Made by a program: the position numbers and the translations under genes. Positions 50,201 through 56,800 of a DNA stretch of 64,000 nucleotides are shown here, piece by piece. Source of the stretch: Pteria penguin (taxonomy: Eukaryota; Mollusca; Bivalvia; Pterioida; Pteriidae); the NCBI GenBank assembly GCA_035048485.1, contig CM068587.1, positions 48,940,496-49,004,495 of the forward strand, written 5' to 3'. The notes below the pieces were generated by a model. The model ran no database searches. It had not been told where the DNA came from and saw only the letters and a list, made by a program, of their open reading frames with translations. Numbering within the stretch: the first letter of the stretch is position 1; each line of letters begins with the position of its first letter.

Positions 50201-50554
50201 ATAAAAATGCCCTTCGTAAGATTTGTCAGACTATACCCTGTTACATATTTGCTACCAAAAGATATGTAATGTAGTCTGACAAGGCGGTAAGACATCTATT
50301 TGTTTGGCAAGTTTCAATAGAGTCTGACAGTTTAGTAGCATAATCAATAGTGGTAGTACAACTGCACTGGGCATGAAAATAAGTAGATCTATACTGTAGA
50401 TCTACAAGTTTAACACCAATATGTAATATGTAATATTATTATTACCCTCATTCTCTTCCTGACTTGTCTCTATAGCATCATCATTTGGAAATAAAAATGT
50501 TCTAACTTTTGTCGTGTCTTTGAAATATGCAAATACGCCAAGCTGGCAAGACAT
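16390..50554 (-). CDS. RAB3GAP2: RAB3GAP2, Rab3 GTPase-activating protein non-catalytic subunit
   Basis: Thirty-four coding exons on the minus strand join with no phase error into 4122 bp, 1373 aa plus stop (human 1393 aa). Exon coordinates are in the three block entries that follow. The protein aligns with animal RAB3GAP2 from end to end: an N-terminal beta-propeller-like region with [39 protein letters not shown] and GLNNVT blocks; a helical middle; and the C-terminal domain with the CCW..WNKD, VGK.PKDRLCR and LFDSK blocks. Family knowledge: it forms a cytosolic complex with the catalytic subunit RAB3GAP1, acting as a GAP for Rab3 in regulated exocytosis and as an exchange factor for Rab18 at the ER; human loss causes Warburg Micro/Martsolf syndrome. 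The ATG at 50552-50554 starts a conserved N-terminus. It is divergent from ARPIN. Several introns carry tandem repeats built from exon borders (see findings). No frameshift or premature stop was seen, so the gene looks functional. Confidence 0.97.
17352..17629 (-). mobile_element. family B tRNA-derived SINE in RAB3GAP2 intron 32
   Basis: A full minus-strand copy: A box TGGCCTAGTGGTATTGCGC, B box GGTTCAAGTCCC, then GACAGTAAAAACCAAGGACC, GATCCCTCACTGCTTC, the GATGCCATCACCATATACGTG block and a tail of AATCAATCAATCA. About 85-90% like the copy at 24803. Confidence 0.9.
17690..18010. repeat. GGTCAAGGTCA-type dispersed repeat with GACAGACAGA end
   Basis: Contains AAGGTCAAGATCACAAGGTC, a diverged second copy, and a GACAGACAGACAGATGGATG tract near 17970. 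It lies in RAB3GAP2 intron 32, just downstream of exon 32 in transcript sense. Confidence 0.55.
18506..20970. mobile_element. large non-autonomous element with internal ~490-bp tandem units
   Basis: The ends carry GCTCACCTGAG (about 18530) and its complement CTCAGGTGAGC (about 20958); the right end forms a hairpin, GCTCACTTGAGCC..GGCTCAGGTGAGC. Inside, the phrase CTACTTTTG..TGGTGGCGCCACCTG or its relative returns at about 18924, 19408, 19750, 20257 and 20749. This gives four to five head-to-tail units of about 490-510 bp, one shortened. No frame codes for a transposase. It fills much of RAB3GAP2 intron 31. Confidence 0.8.
19679..19752 (-). other. tRNA-like segment inside one unit of the 18.5-21 kb element
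   Basis: On the minus strand TCACAGTGGTA and GGTTCAAATCC resemble A and B boxes about 35 bp apart. The acceptor stem does not pair, so it is not a working tRNA gene. The matching place in the neighbouring unit (about 18920) lacks it. Confidence 0.5.
21510..21735 (-). repeat. 44-bp minisatellite, five copies, in RAB3GAP2 intron 30
   Basis: Five nearly identical 44-bp units start about 55 bp upstream (in transcript sense) of exon 31. Each unit carries GAGG|GTAAGT on the minus strand, a full consensus splice donor, although no exon of the model uses it. The units differ at only one or two positions, so the array is young. Confidence 0.92.
21955..22190 (-). mobile_element. family B SINE, diverged, in RAB3GAP2 intron 30
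   Basis: It has the AAACGTCACACCAAGATCAT start, the CAGTGAGGGATC block, the TTTTTACTGTCTCATTC block and a decayed tRNA head. An old copy. Confidence 0.7.
24803..25080 (-). mobile_element. family B tRNA-derived SINE with target-site duplication
   Basis: A full minus-strand copy with A box TGGCCTAGTGGTATCGTGC, B box GGTTCGATTCCC and a (TTGA)n tail. AAGGGGATTGA occurs at 24797-24807 and again at 25084-25094, an 11-bp duplication that marks the insertion. The best preserved copy in the window. Confidence 0.93.
26050..26200. mobile_element. palindromic fold-back element in RAB3GAP2 intron 25
   Basis: Arms of about 60 bp (26052-26115 and 26138-26198) are inverted copies, sharing AGAATCAC, GAGTCCCA, ATCGAAAG, TATCAGT and GACATACTT in mirrored order. 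The loop is about 20-25 bp. Confidence 0.85.
26540..27060. mobile_element. non-autonomous repeat ending GAAGGGGGCATAAT
   Basis: Contains an internal duplication of about 200 bp: ATATCCTTAAGATGTATCTG plus the following AATATCAATT occurs at 26755 and 26902. It ends in CTTTGAAGGGGGCATAAT after a GACAGACTGACCGACAG tract. No coding capacity. Confidence 0.6.
27485..37776 (-). CDS. RAB3GAP2: RAB3GAP2 exons 14-24 (middle region, residues 464-968)
   Basis: Exons in transcript order: 37776-37577, 37224-37142, 36496-36432, 35629-35539, 34636-34497, 33807-33558, 33164-33070, 31605-31509, 28993-28854, 28070-27872, 27637-27485. Exon 14 finishes the conserved propeller region ([23 protein letters not shown]). 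Exons 15-22 are helical and less conserved. Exon 19 keeps the V.FS.D..L.V..FL pattern, and exon 23 keeps [12 protein letters not shown] and KVLEGG. Spacing and phase agree with the family throughout. Confidence 0.93.
28225..28420. repeat. GGTCAAGGTCA-type dispersed repeat in RAB3GAP2 intron 22
   Basis: AAGGTCATTGTCAAGGTCAC through to AGACAGACAAACAAACAGAC matches the order in the 15.6 and 17.7 kb copies. The rest of intron 22 shows nothing recognisable. Confidence 0.55.
29101..29205. repeat. minisatellite of about 29 bp, four copies
   Basis: CTCTGGCATG..GTTTTTTATTGTG units, imperfect, in RAB3GAP2 intron 21, just beyond exon 22 on the upstream side. Confidence 0.75.
31005..31125. repeat. minisatellite of about 48 bp, three copies
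   Basis: The core TATAGCCATATCACTTTAGG with the following TACA recurs; the first unit is diverged. It lies in RAB3GAP2 intron 21. Confidence 0.8.
31440..31512 (-). repeat. partial duplication of RAB3GAP2 exon 21 end with a dead splice donor
   Basis: The last 30-40 bases of exon 21 plus its donor are repeated 59 bp further into the intron. The true donor reads AAAATAG|GTAAGA (last exon base 31509); the copy at 31450 reads AAAATAG|ATAAGA, so the GT is lost. Confidence 0.8.
31654..32548. mobile_element. DNA-transposon remnant with TACCGTATTTACTCG termini
   Basis: Left end TACCGTATTTACTCGAATAT and right end its complement, with about 30 bp of inverted match including AATACRCAC. Near the right end GCGTATTATAC is repeated. 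An inner palindrome, TCAGGGACGTA..TACGTCCCTGA, lies at 32158-32190. No transposase frame. A relative lies at about 38880-39838. Confidence 0.85.
32594..32860 (-). mobile_element. family B SINE, diverged, in RAB3GAP2 intron 20
   Basis: TTTATGTCACTTCACAATTA start, GATGGCATCTGCCTGATGCA block, GATCTTTTACGTGCCATGCC block and GAAAGACAGGATAC follow the family order on the minus strand. The tRNA head is poorly kept. Confidence 0.75.
33875..34315 (-). mobile_element. two family B SINE remnants in RAB3GAP2 intron 18
   Basis: 33875-33970 keeps the CATCTGATGATGCATTGCAC and AAGCAGTGAGTGATC pieces. 34160-34310 keeps TGATGATACATTGCATAG, ATACCATGACATGG and TTTTACTATCTCATTT. Both are truncated and old. Confidence 0.55.
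34425..34500 (-). repeat. short duplication next to RAB3GAP2 exon 18 donor
   Basis: Minus-strand ACAG|GTAAT occurs at the true donor (last exon base 34497) and again 68 bp into the intron (34429). A further partial ACAG copy lies between them, and the intervening sequence repeats the AATTACAG motif. It is weaker than the other cases. Confidence 0.5.
35034..35195 (-). mobile_element. family C SINE, copy next to GA repeat
   Basis: On the minus strand the head reads TTTAGTGGTTAAGTGCGTGG and GGGTTCAATTAC (A- and B-box-like). The body has TTTCAACTATTTTTAG and ends GGTTGATTGGTGTTTTATG. Confidence 0.65.
35196..35260. repeat. GA microsatellite
   Basis: (GA)n with AAAGAGAGAC interruptions. It sits between two family C SINE copies and gives a spurious Arg-Glu repeat frame. 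Confidence 0.95.
35262..35430 (-). mobile_element. family C SINE, second copy
   Basis: ATGGTTGGTTAATTGGTGTT, TTTCAACAATTTTTCAG and AGGTAAACAACCTCTTAAAC repeat the copy at 35034. Its tRNA head is truncated or decayed. Confidence 0.6.
35612..36095 (-). repeat. tandem repeat grown from RAB3GAP2 exon 17 acceptor, split by a SINE
   Basis: Units of about 50-60 bp share ATTTTACATATTTTGTAG on the minus strand followed by a copy of the first 17 or so bases of exon 17. The real acceptor precedes 35629. The unit near 36044-36070 still has an intact GTAG acceptor and reads GMNRVL, against GMDRVL in the true exon. Two units next to the exon have TAAG in place of TAG. The array is interrupted by the SINE at 35758-36006. 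Confidence 0.8.
35758..36006 (+). mobile_element. tRNA-derived SINE, family D, inside the exon 17 repeat
   Basis: Plus-strand A box TAGTGCAGTTGGTAGCGCG and perfect B box GGTTCGATTCC (35815-35825). A body block GGGTTTTCTCCGGGTACTC follows, which recurs in SINEs of many marine invertebrates, then a T/A-rich tail with AATAAAGTTTAACTTT. It splits the minisatellite at exon 17. Confidence 0.9.
36895..37105 (+). mobile_element. family B SINE 3' part in RAB3GAP2 intron 15
   Basis: AACAGTAAACACTAATGTCC, AAATTCCTGTGCTATTGCAT and GGTATGACATAAAACAAAAG follow family order. Poly-G/C tracts lie at 36990-37010 and 37108-37117. Confidence 0.55.
38425..38666 (-). mobile_element. family B SINE in RAB3GAP2 intron 13
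   Basis: TTTCACGTCACTCCACAATT start, GACGACATCTGTCTGATACA, GCAGTGAAGGATC, a B box GGGTTCAACTCC on the minus strand and a decayed A box near 38655. Confidence 0.8.
38702..40251. mobile_element. pogo/Tigger-like non-autonomous element with TA duplication
   Basis: Inverted ends CAGTGGATTCCGGTTAATCT (left) and CAGTGGACTCCATTTAATCT (right, complement) are flanked by TA on each side (38700-38701 and 40252-40253). Both sub-terminal regions repeat ATCAGATAAA motifs. CAG..TC..TTAAT ends with TA duplication are typical of the pogo branch of Tc1/mariner. No transposase frame remains. It holds part of a second element. Confidence 0.82.
38880..39838. mobile_element. TACCGTATTTACTCG-type element nested in the pogo-like element
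   Basis: It aligns with the element at 31654-32548: TCAATCAAACCTACGAGG, TCTGTATACTGTCTGCTTCC, AAAGCGTTGATATCACACGA and the GCGTATTATATTCGAGTA right end. The right terminus is present at about 39838, but the left terminus is missing. Confidence 0.8.
40299..50554 (-). CDS. RAB3GAP2: RAB3GAP2 exons 1-13 (N-terminal region, residues 1-463)
   Basis: Exons in transcript order: 50554-50446, 49377-49192, 48587-48503, 48358-48311, 47902-47827, 46766-46665, 44787-44688, 44069-43968, 43016-42868, 42671-42592, 41687-41604, 41061-40922, 40426-40299. Each starts after AG and ends before GT on the minus strand, and phases chain correctly. Landmarks: the acidic W-rich run [11 protein letters not shown] opens exon 2; DWTC..VGF in exon 5; LKCRTYE in exon 6; VTIDGFSL and LRACRNQ in exon 7; [13 protein letters not shown] in exon 8; FDHMKTAS in exon 9; the split Ser that opens SGWLGF joins exons 10 and 11; [14 protein letters not shown] spans exons 12-13. 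These match the RAB3GAP2 N-terminal domain family. Confidence 0.95.
40840..40925 (-). repeat. diverged duplication at RAB3GAP2 exon 12 donor
   Basis: GAAAG|GTAAG occurs at the true donor (last exon base 40922) and again 80 bp into the intron (40842). Both are followed by a CTCACA..GGTCAAGGT stretch. The match is partial. Confidence 0.5.
41888..42625 (-). repeat. 39-bp tandem repeat grown from RAB3GAP2 exon 10 end and splice donor
   Basis: About 19 head-to-tail units of 38-39 bp. The unit contains the coding end of exon 10 ([10 protein letters not shown]) and its splice donor. Last-base positions of the first donors are 42592 (true exon end by homology), 42553, 42514 and 42475, exactly 39 bp apart; the next, at 42437, is 38 bp away. 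The four proximal units have CAG|GTTAGT and stay open in the exon frame. Most distal units have the stronger consensus GTAAGT (or the weakened ATGTAAGT form) and an in-frame TAA. Confidence 0.93.
43302..43860. mobile_element. fold-back element, copy 1, RAB3GAP2 intron 8
   Basis: The first about 185 bp form a near-perfect palindrome (TAGAATAAGTGTCTTATTTT through GGAATAAAGTACAAT and back). A unique tail of about 375 bp ends CAGTGGTTGTGCATATATA. The same element lies at 44898. It keeps one TGACGTCA (near 43770); two other matching sites are mutated. Confidence 0.9.
44898..45469. mobile_element. fold-back element, copy 2, with three CRE sites
   Basis: About 90% like copy 1 along its length, same orientation, in RAB3GAP2 intron 6. 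Perfect TGACGTCA palindromes lie at 45260-45267, 45299-45306 and 45378-45385. Confidence 0.9.
45598..46160. repeat. 283-bp tandem duplication in RAB3GAP2 intron 6
   Basis: CTTGTACTGACCAGGGTTTG starts at 45601 and 45884 and about 275 bp follow with only a few differences. Within each copy a 44-bp CTGACCAGGGTTTGTGGCTA unit is itself doubled. Confidence 0.92.
46290..46698 (-). repeat. 93-bp tandem repeat grown from RAB3GAP2 exon 6 end and splice donor
   Basis: The exon 6 donor (CAG|GTAGAG, last exon base 46665) is repeated at 46572, 46479, 46386 and, with more divergence, 46296: steps of 93, 93, 93 and 90 bp. Each unit also copies about 28 bp of coding sequence before the donor and about 60 bp of intron. 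Read on past the true donor, the frame meets TAG within the first unit, so a decoy donor would give a truncated protein. Confidence 0.9.
46901..47081. mobile_element. short MITE with ATGCGCGGATCCAG termini
   Basis: Left ATGCGCGAATACAG and right CTGGATCCGCGCAT are inverted. The inside holds G- and C-rich runs (GGGGGG, CCCCCCCCCCC). No coding capacity, although frames run through both strands. Confidence 0.75.
47285..47420 (+). mobile_element. tRNA-derived SINE head, family E
   Basis: Plus-strand CAGCTCGGTTGGTAAGG (A box) and GGGGTTCAAGCTCCCC (B box) about 40 bp apart; the body continues with ACAGTAATAAGAGTTGTCAG. The stem pairing of a real tRNA is absent. Confidence 0.7.
47695..47805 (+). mobile_element. 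family B SINE 3' fragment
   Basis: GTGGGTCTTTTGCATAGG, ACTGTGCAATGCATCAGG and the GATGCCTTCACCATATAAGTG block, ending GGTGTGACACAAAAC. It lies 20 bp from RAB3GAP2 exon 5. Confidence 0.65.
48005..48175 (-). mobile_element. family C SINE, decayed, in RAB3GAP2 intron 4
   Basis: GCTTTCATTATTCTTTCAG, GCAAACAGGAGCTAAATGAG and GGGAATTGAATTCAGTTC match the family C order; the tRNA head is diverged. Confidence 0.5.
50165..50345. repeat. paired hairpins in RAB3GAP2 intron 1
   Basis: GGGCATTTTTAT (50168) pairs with ATAAAAATGCCC (50201). GTCAGACTA with TTACATAT (about 50227) pairs with ATATGTAATGTAGTCTGAC (about 50262). This looks like a decayed fold-back element; ends are unclear. Confidence 0.6.
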
Positions 50555-50895
50555 CTTCAGATCTTCAGTCACTCCAACTTGGCTCTACTGAATGATAACT
50601 CTAGAGATGTTCCGATAATTATTAGTTGTCTCGCTTTAAAACAATTCTCTTCAAACATATATGAATATGTGGAAATGTGCATTTAAAAGACGGCAAAATT
50701 CTTTTTAAGTAAAACTAAGCAGTTGTAACTAATAGTTTTAAGTCACTTAAATATCATTAAATGATTGTTTTATATTAAAAAAAAAATTTTGCTTACAGTT
50801 GAAATAAAATTATGAGAGTTGCCTAATTCAGTAGAAACCGTACGATATGTCAAGAAAGGTTACGACCACTATTTTATTTCCCGTTTCCTGTCAGC
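50555..50895. promoter_or_regulatory. shared divergent promoter of RAB3GAP2 and ARPIN
   Basis: Only 341 bp separate the two start codons, so both promoters and 5' UTRs must lie here unless an upstream non-coding exon exists. A TTTCCCGTTTCCTG stretch just before the ARPIN ATG contains an ETS-like core (GGAA on the minus strand). No TATA box was recognised. The geometry is certain; promoter activity is inferred. Confidence 0.6.
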
Positions 50896-53800
50896 ATGAG
50901 CAGAATTTACGACGATAAACCGCTGGAAAACCTTCCACTTCATCAAGTTTCAGTGGATGGCGGATGGGACACGACGGATTACACTAAGTATTGCATTACT
51001 TTGATACTTGCATTTGAGCCTATTTCATCTACCGGTACAAGAATATTACACCACAAATCGGAATCTGACTATAAACAAAATAAACAAATATGTAACTCAC
51101 TCTGAAATTATGATGCTTGCGTATATTTCTTATTATTTCTTTTCGCCAACGACAGAGTTTCAAACAGAATTACTCTGCTCACTTTTCTCTGTAATCGTTT
51201 TAGCGTGTTGAGGCACTTACAGTTCAGAATGACCACGCCCCCTTCTTCGTCTCCCAAAAAGATGTGGTGAAAAGGAGCGTGGTATTAAAACAATGTCTGT
51301 GTATTGTAGGGGAATCTTTGGGGATTTGGAAAGCTGTGATATGATTGATAAATACCTGAACAATGATTGAAAAGTCCCATGAATATATACAGGGACGTAT
51401 GTGTTATATCCGGGACATGTGTATAGGTCTCTGGTTATATACATCCCTGTTATATATAAGATTTTCCTTCTGGAGAATATGGCTCCAAATTCCAATGGTA
51501 TCACATATCAGGGCAATCAAAATACAGTTATGAGGATTATGCATAAATACCTCCTTATATGACCTTGACCCAACTCATAACTATGAAATATTAGAGTACA
51601 GTTTATAAGGAATTCAACTATACTACAAACTACAAATGCATGAGTACTACTTGGAGTGGTTCAAATTAAATTACAGGAACATAAAATTTCTATGACTTTA
51701 TATTAATATATTATGAATCAGTGGCCCATGTGGCCTTGACCTTGATTATGAGGAATATAACATATCAGAGCATATAGATAGTTTTCACTGAGTTTAAATT
51801 TATTTGAGTTACCTCCCGTAGTCAGCCATATAAGAGGTCAAACTAGAGATTTTTATTCATAGTATTACCAATTTTAAGAATTTTGTTTGGAGAGGGTTTT
51901 CATAATTTTGCACCAAAATTAACAGTTTGGAAATAAATTATATCTTAATATTTATTGATTTGTAAGCAATTTATATTTTCAAAGGTGATTTTATAGAAAT
52001 TCAGTCGGTATTTTTGTTGATAAAAGCACAAAACTTTACACTTTGACCCACAAAATGGCTGACAATGGGAGATAACTCCTGTGAAATTTCGCCCATTATA
52101 AAATAATCTGTAGTACGTTAATGTTTGATTATATATTTATTATATCATAAGTTAATCCTGTCTACATTTTCTCCTTTTTAGAGGCAATGGCATTTTACTG
52201 GAGGGTGTGATCAAGCTGAAAGCCCGTCTATGTATCATGGATAAAAACCACAAAAAGGTCAAAACATTTTACAACTTAATGTTTAGATACACACATAGTT
52301 ATAGTATTGATTATTGGTGTGTTCTATGTTAAACAAAGTTAGAAAATATCTTCTTCATTTCTAATAATTTAAGTACTGTGAAACTGATTAGGTTATTTCA
52401 TTTTATTTGTTACTTGTAATAAAGTCAGTAAATTGAATGTAAGTATGTAGGCAATAAAATGCTTTTAACATATTCGTAAAACCGTAGCCATAATATTAAT
52501 ATGTCTATGGTAAAACAATATTTTTGTACATCAGAATTGACTCTTCACAATGGTAAAATGTTTGAAACTAAAGAACATTTAAAAGCAAACTAGATTATGA
52601 TATATTGCTGTGAAATGTGAATTTGAATCACATTTCTTATTTCTCTTGCCATAATTTGATTTGATAAAAATTTTAAAGGAACGAGATAGATATAAAAGGA
52701 TATTATTACGATAGCCTTCTAGAAAAGACATTGAAACATGATCAGTTGCATAGCCTTTTTGACCCTTAAAAACATTAAGACTGAACTATATTTTTGTAGG
52801 TGAATTACTATATTCTGTTTTTGGACCTGAACAGAGCTCACAGACGTACTTTTGATGGCAAGGGTAAAGAGATTGAGCCAAACTTTAGTGAGACCCACAA
52901 AGTGAGAACTGGATATCTGAACTCGTCATATAGTGAGTTTTATTGTCGTTTTGTTTCATCATATTGAGTAGGTTTCTTGTTAATTTGTTTCACAGAAATG
53001 TAGCATTGAAGTATGTGCATTCCTGTTAAAACAAAGGCAAATCTAGTAAATTGGAATGATTTAATCGAAAATTTATGTCTGATACTGTGTTTACTGTATG
53101 GTAAATTATGAATTGGGACTTCAAAAACTTTGACAAAAATGGAGGATATACCCTAGTGGATAAAAAGATATTTAAAAGAAGAAATTTCATTGAGGTCAGA
53201 CATTCAGGGCCCAGTTAGAGGCAGATCTGTAAAGAATTTTATAGCAACTATACATCATTAAATCAATTCATAGAGGTTTCTTGAAAAGAAAATTTGCATT
53301 ACGTTAATGTCAGATATCACAATGTCTCTTTCACAACCCTTACAACTGTAAATATGCCGACTGCCTTCATTGAAGGGACTGTTTCAAAATATATATGTAT
53401 TTAAATGTTTTGTTTTCTGTTACTGAGGTTAAAAAAATGAATGAATGATAAATGAATAATGCAATCAATTAATTTAATCTTATGTTTAGAAACTGAAGCG
53501 AAGGGAAGTACAGACAGACTTCAAGAGGAAGAAGTTAGAAATATGACAAGTAAACCAGTTCTTAACAAGGCCATCCAGTCTGTGCAATCATTGGCTGTCT
53601 CAAATACAGCAAAACAAGGGTTATCACTATGGTTACCTGAAAGCAAATCAACTGAAGCAATGGAAATAAACATCGGAGATCAAGTTAGAATCAAGACAAG
53701 TGGAGATGGTCCATTTATCTGTAAGAAAAAAAAAATTAGACTGAATACTAGTACATGTAAAACATTAATCATGTATTCTTTTTAATTGTTTAGCACTACA

Positions 53801-56800
53801 TCAAGATCATTTCAACTACTGTGCTTTTATACTTATTTCAGCAAAATCAGTTTATAGCGTGAAATGTTGAAAGTAAATGTTTGTGATATATTAGAATAGT
53901 GTTAGATTAGCACCCCTGTGACTGTCCTTCTTTGTATCTTTGAATACATTTGTATTACCATTGTCATATATTAGTGCACAAGAAACAGCACTGACTACAC
54001 AAACAGTATATAACCAATGACCAACTACACACAAGTACATTAGAGTATCTCAGATTCTCATTTGCCCCGACTACACTACACAAAATCACAAATACTCATT
54101 CCATCCATGTTTTGCATTAAAGTCACCCACCAAATCTATTGTTCTAAATTTTGGGCAGACTTTTTGCCCCATTGGAGAACAAATGAATACTGGTAGTGTG
54201 TATAAAAGCACAAATCAAAACGATCAATTAGTAATCACAATCTTGCTTATTCAAACCAGACAAGATTGAGAGACACAGTTTCAGCACACTATTCAAGGCT
54301 TGTAATTTTCCTAACCCTGCATGTTCTAAATTGCATAGATATATATACTACTTTGATGTAATATATTAATACAGAATTTTAAAATTCTGTCTTCGTGTGA
54401 ATCCCACAGGGCAGATCGTACCTCACAAACCCCGTGGGACAATACAAACAAAAACCATCAGAACTCATTAATATTCATGTCATCAGACACTGCCCCCACA
54501 ACCAATCAAATCAATCCTACTTACGAAAGGATGTGTGTGTGAACTCCTGTTTTGACAGATATGACATCACGTCTCTCCATAACCGAAGCTTGCAAAGCAT
54601 GTTTCTGAAAATCTTGTAATTCTTTTAATTTGAAATCTTGCAGCACCTTAAGCTAATGGTATAATTTATATCTCCGAACGCCACTATATTACAACATTGG
54701 TAACATAACCTGTATTGCTGATATTAGGTGTCATTTCATTGGACCATCATGGTGTCATGGTGGACCAATGAGATCACAGGATTTCAGGCACACCTTCCAA
54801 AGGTTTTTGGTTGTATGGTCCCACAGGGTTCGTGAGGTTCATTCTACCCCATGGGTTTCACACAGTGAAAATTTGTATGAATCATAAACATGGAGCAGTT
54901 TGAGTTTCAGGGCCAGTTTTGCCTCCAGTTAATCCATTTAATTAAGATTTAAAACTTTTATGAGGAAAATCTCAAATATATTTATAAGTTAATATAATTG
55001 AAGTTTTTGTGACCACCTTTATGAAATTTACAATAGCCATTACACACATTTTTTTTTTCAGATAATATCGTAAGGATGGAAGGTGATTCTGTTACCCATG
55101 GCAACTACACAGGCGGTGAACCGGTGGGCGCATCTTGGACGGATAAAATCATGGATGTTAAAAGTAGCATTGGTCAGCAAGCAGTGCCGAGTGGTCAAGG
55201 AGATTGTGCAGAGGAAGATGAATGGGTAAGGATTATTTAAAGAATTTTTTTTCAAGCCTTTGTAAATTTTTGAGTCGGTAGCTGACAGGTTGAGCCTCAC
55301 AGACTCTATGAGGGTATCCTGCCCATCAGCTCAGACAGTAAAAAACAGAGATGTTATGTCATGGAAGACATTCATACATAAAAGATCCCTCACTGCTTTA
55401 TGTGGATTCTTAGCACAAGAATAAATTTCTGTTGAGTGCATTAGGCACACATTGTGACAATAGAAGTGAAGCGTTCTTGATGTGACATAACATCCAAAAA
55501 CTAATCTCAGGTACAATGTCACTAAGCACCATGTGATTCAATGTAGTGTATGCACCTTTCAGCAGTCAATATTAAGCCTTTCCTTAGATCAATAAATCAT
55601 ATAATATTACATGTAACACGCATCTTGATTGCTTTAAAAATTAAGGGTATAATATCTTATCCACCAGATTGACGACGTAATTTCCTGTTTTCATACATTT
55701 GCAATTGTCAATATATACACCACAGCAGCAGGAGTTTAGAGACGTTGAGAAACAGTTCAGGCATAACATACCAATTTCTGAGAATATAAAACATGTTTGA
55801 AAGGAATTAAATGGTAGGGAATGAATCTAATTTGTTCTTTTGTTGGATGAAGGTATACCACGAAAAAAGGAAGAAAAACTGCATCATTGCATTAGATTCA
55901 TTCCTTAAATAAATAAACAGCTTCAGCTGCATTTAGATTCCTATTGGAATGCTTCTGGGATTAACTTGCCAGTCTTGAAAATAAAAATTCCAGTGGATTT
56001 TGACTTGTCCTGGAAGAGTATGTATTGATGCAATAAGGCGAGATAATTTGGTGTATAGTTTCGATATAATTCATCCTATCACCATTCGTAAAAGAATGTA
56101 AAATTTAGACTATTTTCAATTGTTCTTTTTATGACCTCATTATAAACCAGTACTTTATTTGTTGGAATTTTGTCGGATTTCAGATGATGTCATAACAATG
56201 AAAAATTGCGTTTTGTGGAAGAGTGCATGATTTAAATTCAATTTCTGAATCTAATTTCACAGTGTTTTTCAAAACACTTCAGTATCCAAATCAAACAGTC
56301 TTCTGTAAGGGTTCACTTCAGGGCAATAGATGTGAAACATGACATGAATGTTCCCAGAAAAAAGCCCTCATACAGGGATTTTTACAAAAGTGTCAAGAAC
56401 AGAATATCTCATGTATAGATTGTATTGTCCTTATATGGTGCAGTGCAGTACAAAACCAGCATCAAAGTGTCAAGAACAGAATATCTCATGTATAGATTGT
56501 ATTTCCTTTATATGGTGCAGTGCAATACAAAACACTCTAGCATCAAAGTGTCAAGAACAGAATATCTCATGTATAGATTGTATTGCCCTTATATGGTGCA
56601 GTGCAATACAAAACCAGCATCAAAGTGTCAAGAACAGAATATCTCATGTATAGATTGTATTGCCCTTATATGGTGCAGTGCTGTACAAAATACTCCAGCA
56701 TCAAAGTGTCAAGAACAGAATATCTCATGTATAGATTGTATTGCCCTTATATGGTGCAGTGCAATACAAAACACTCCAGCATCAAAGTGTCAAGAACAGA

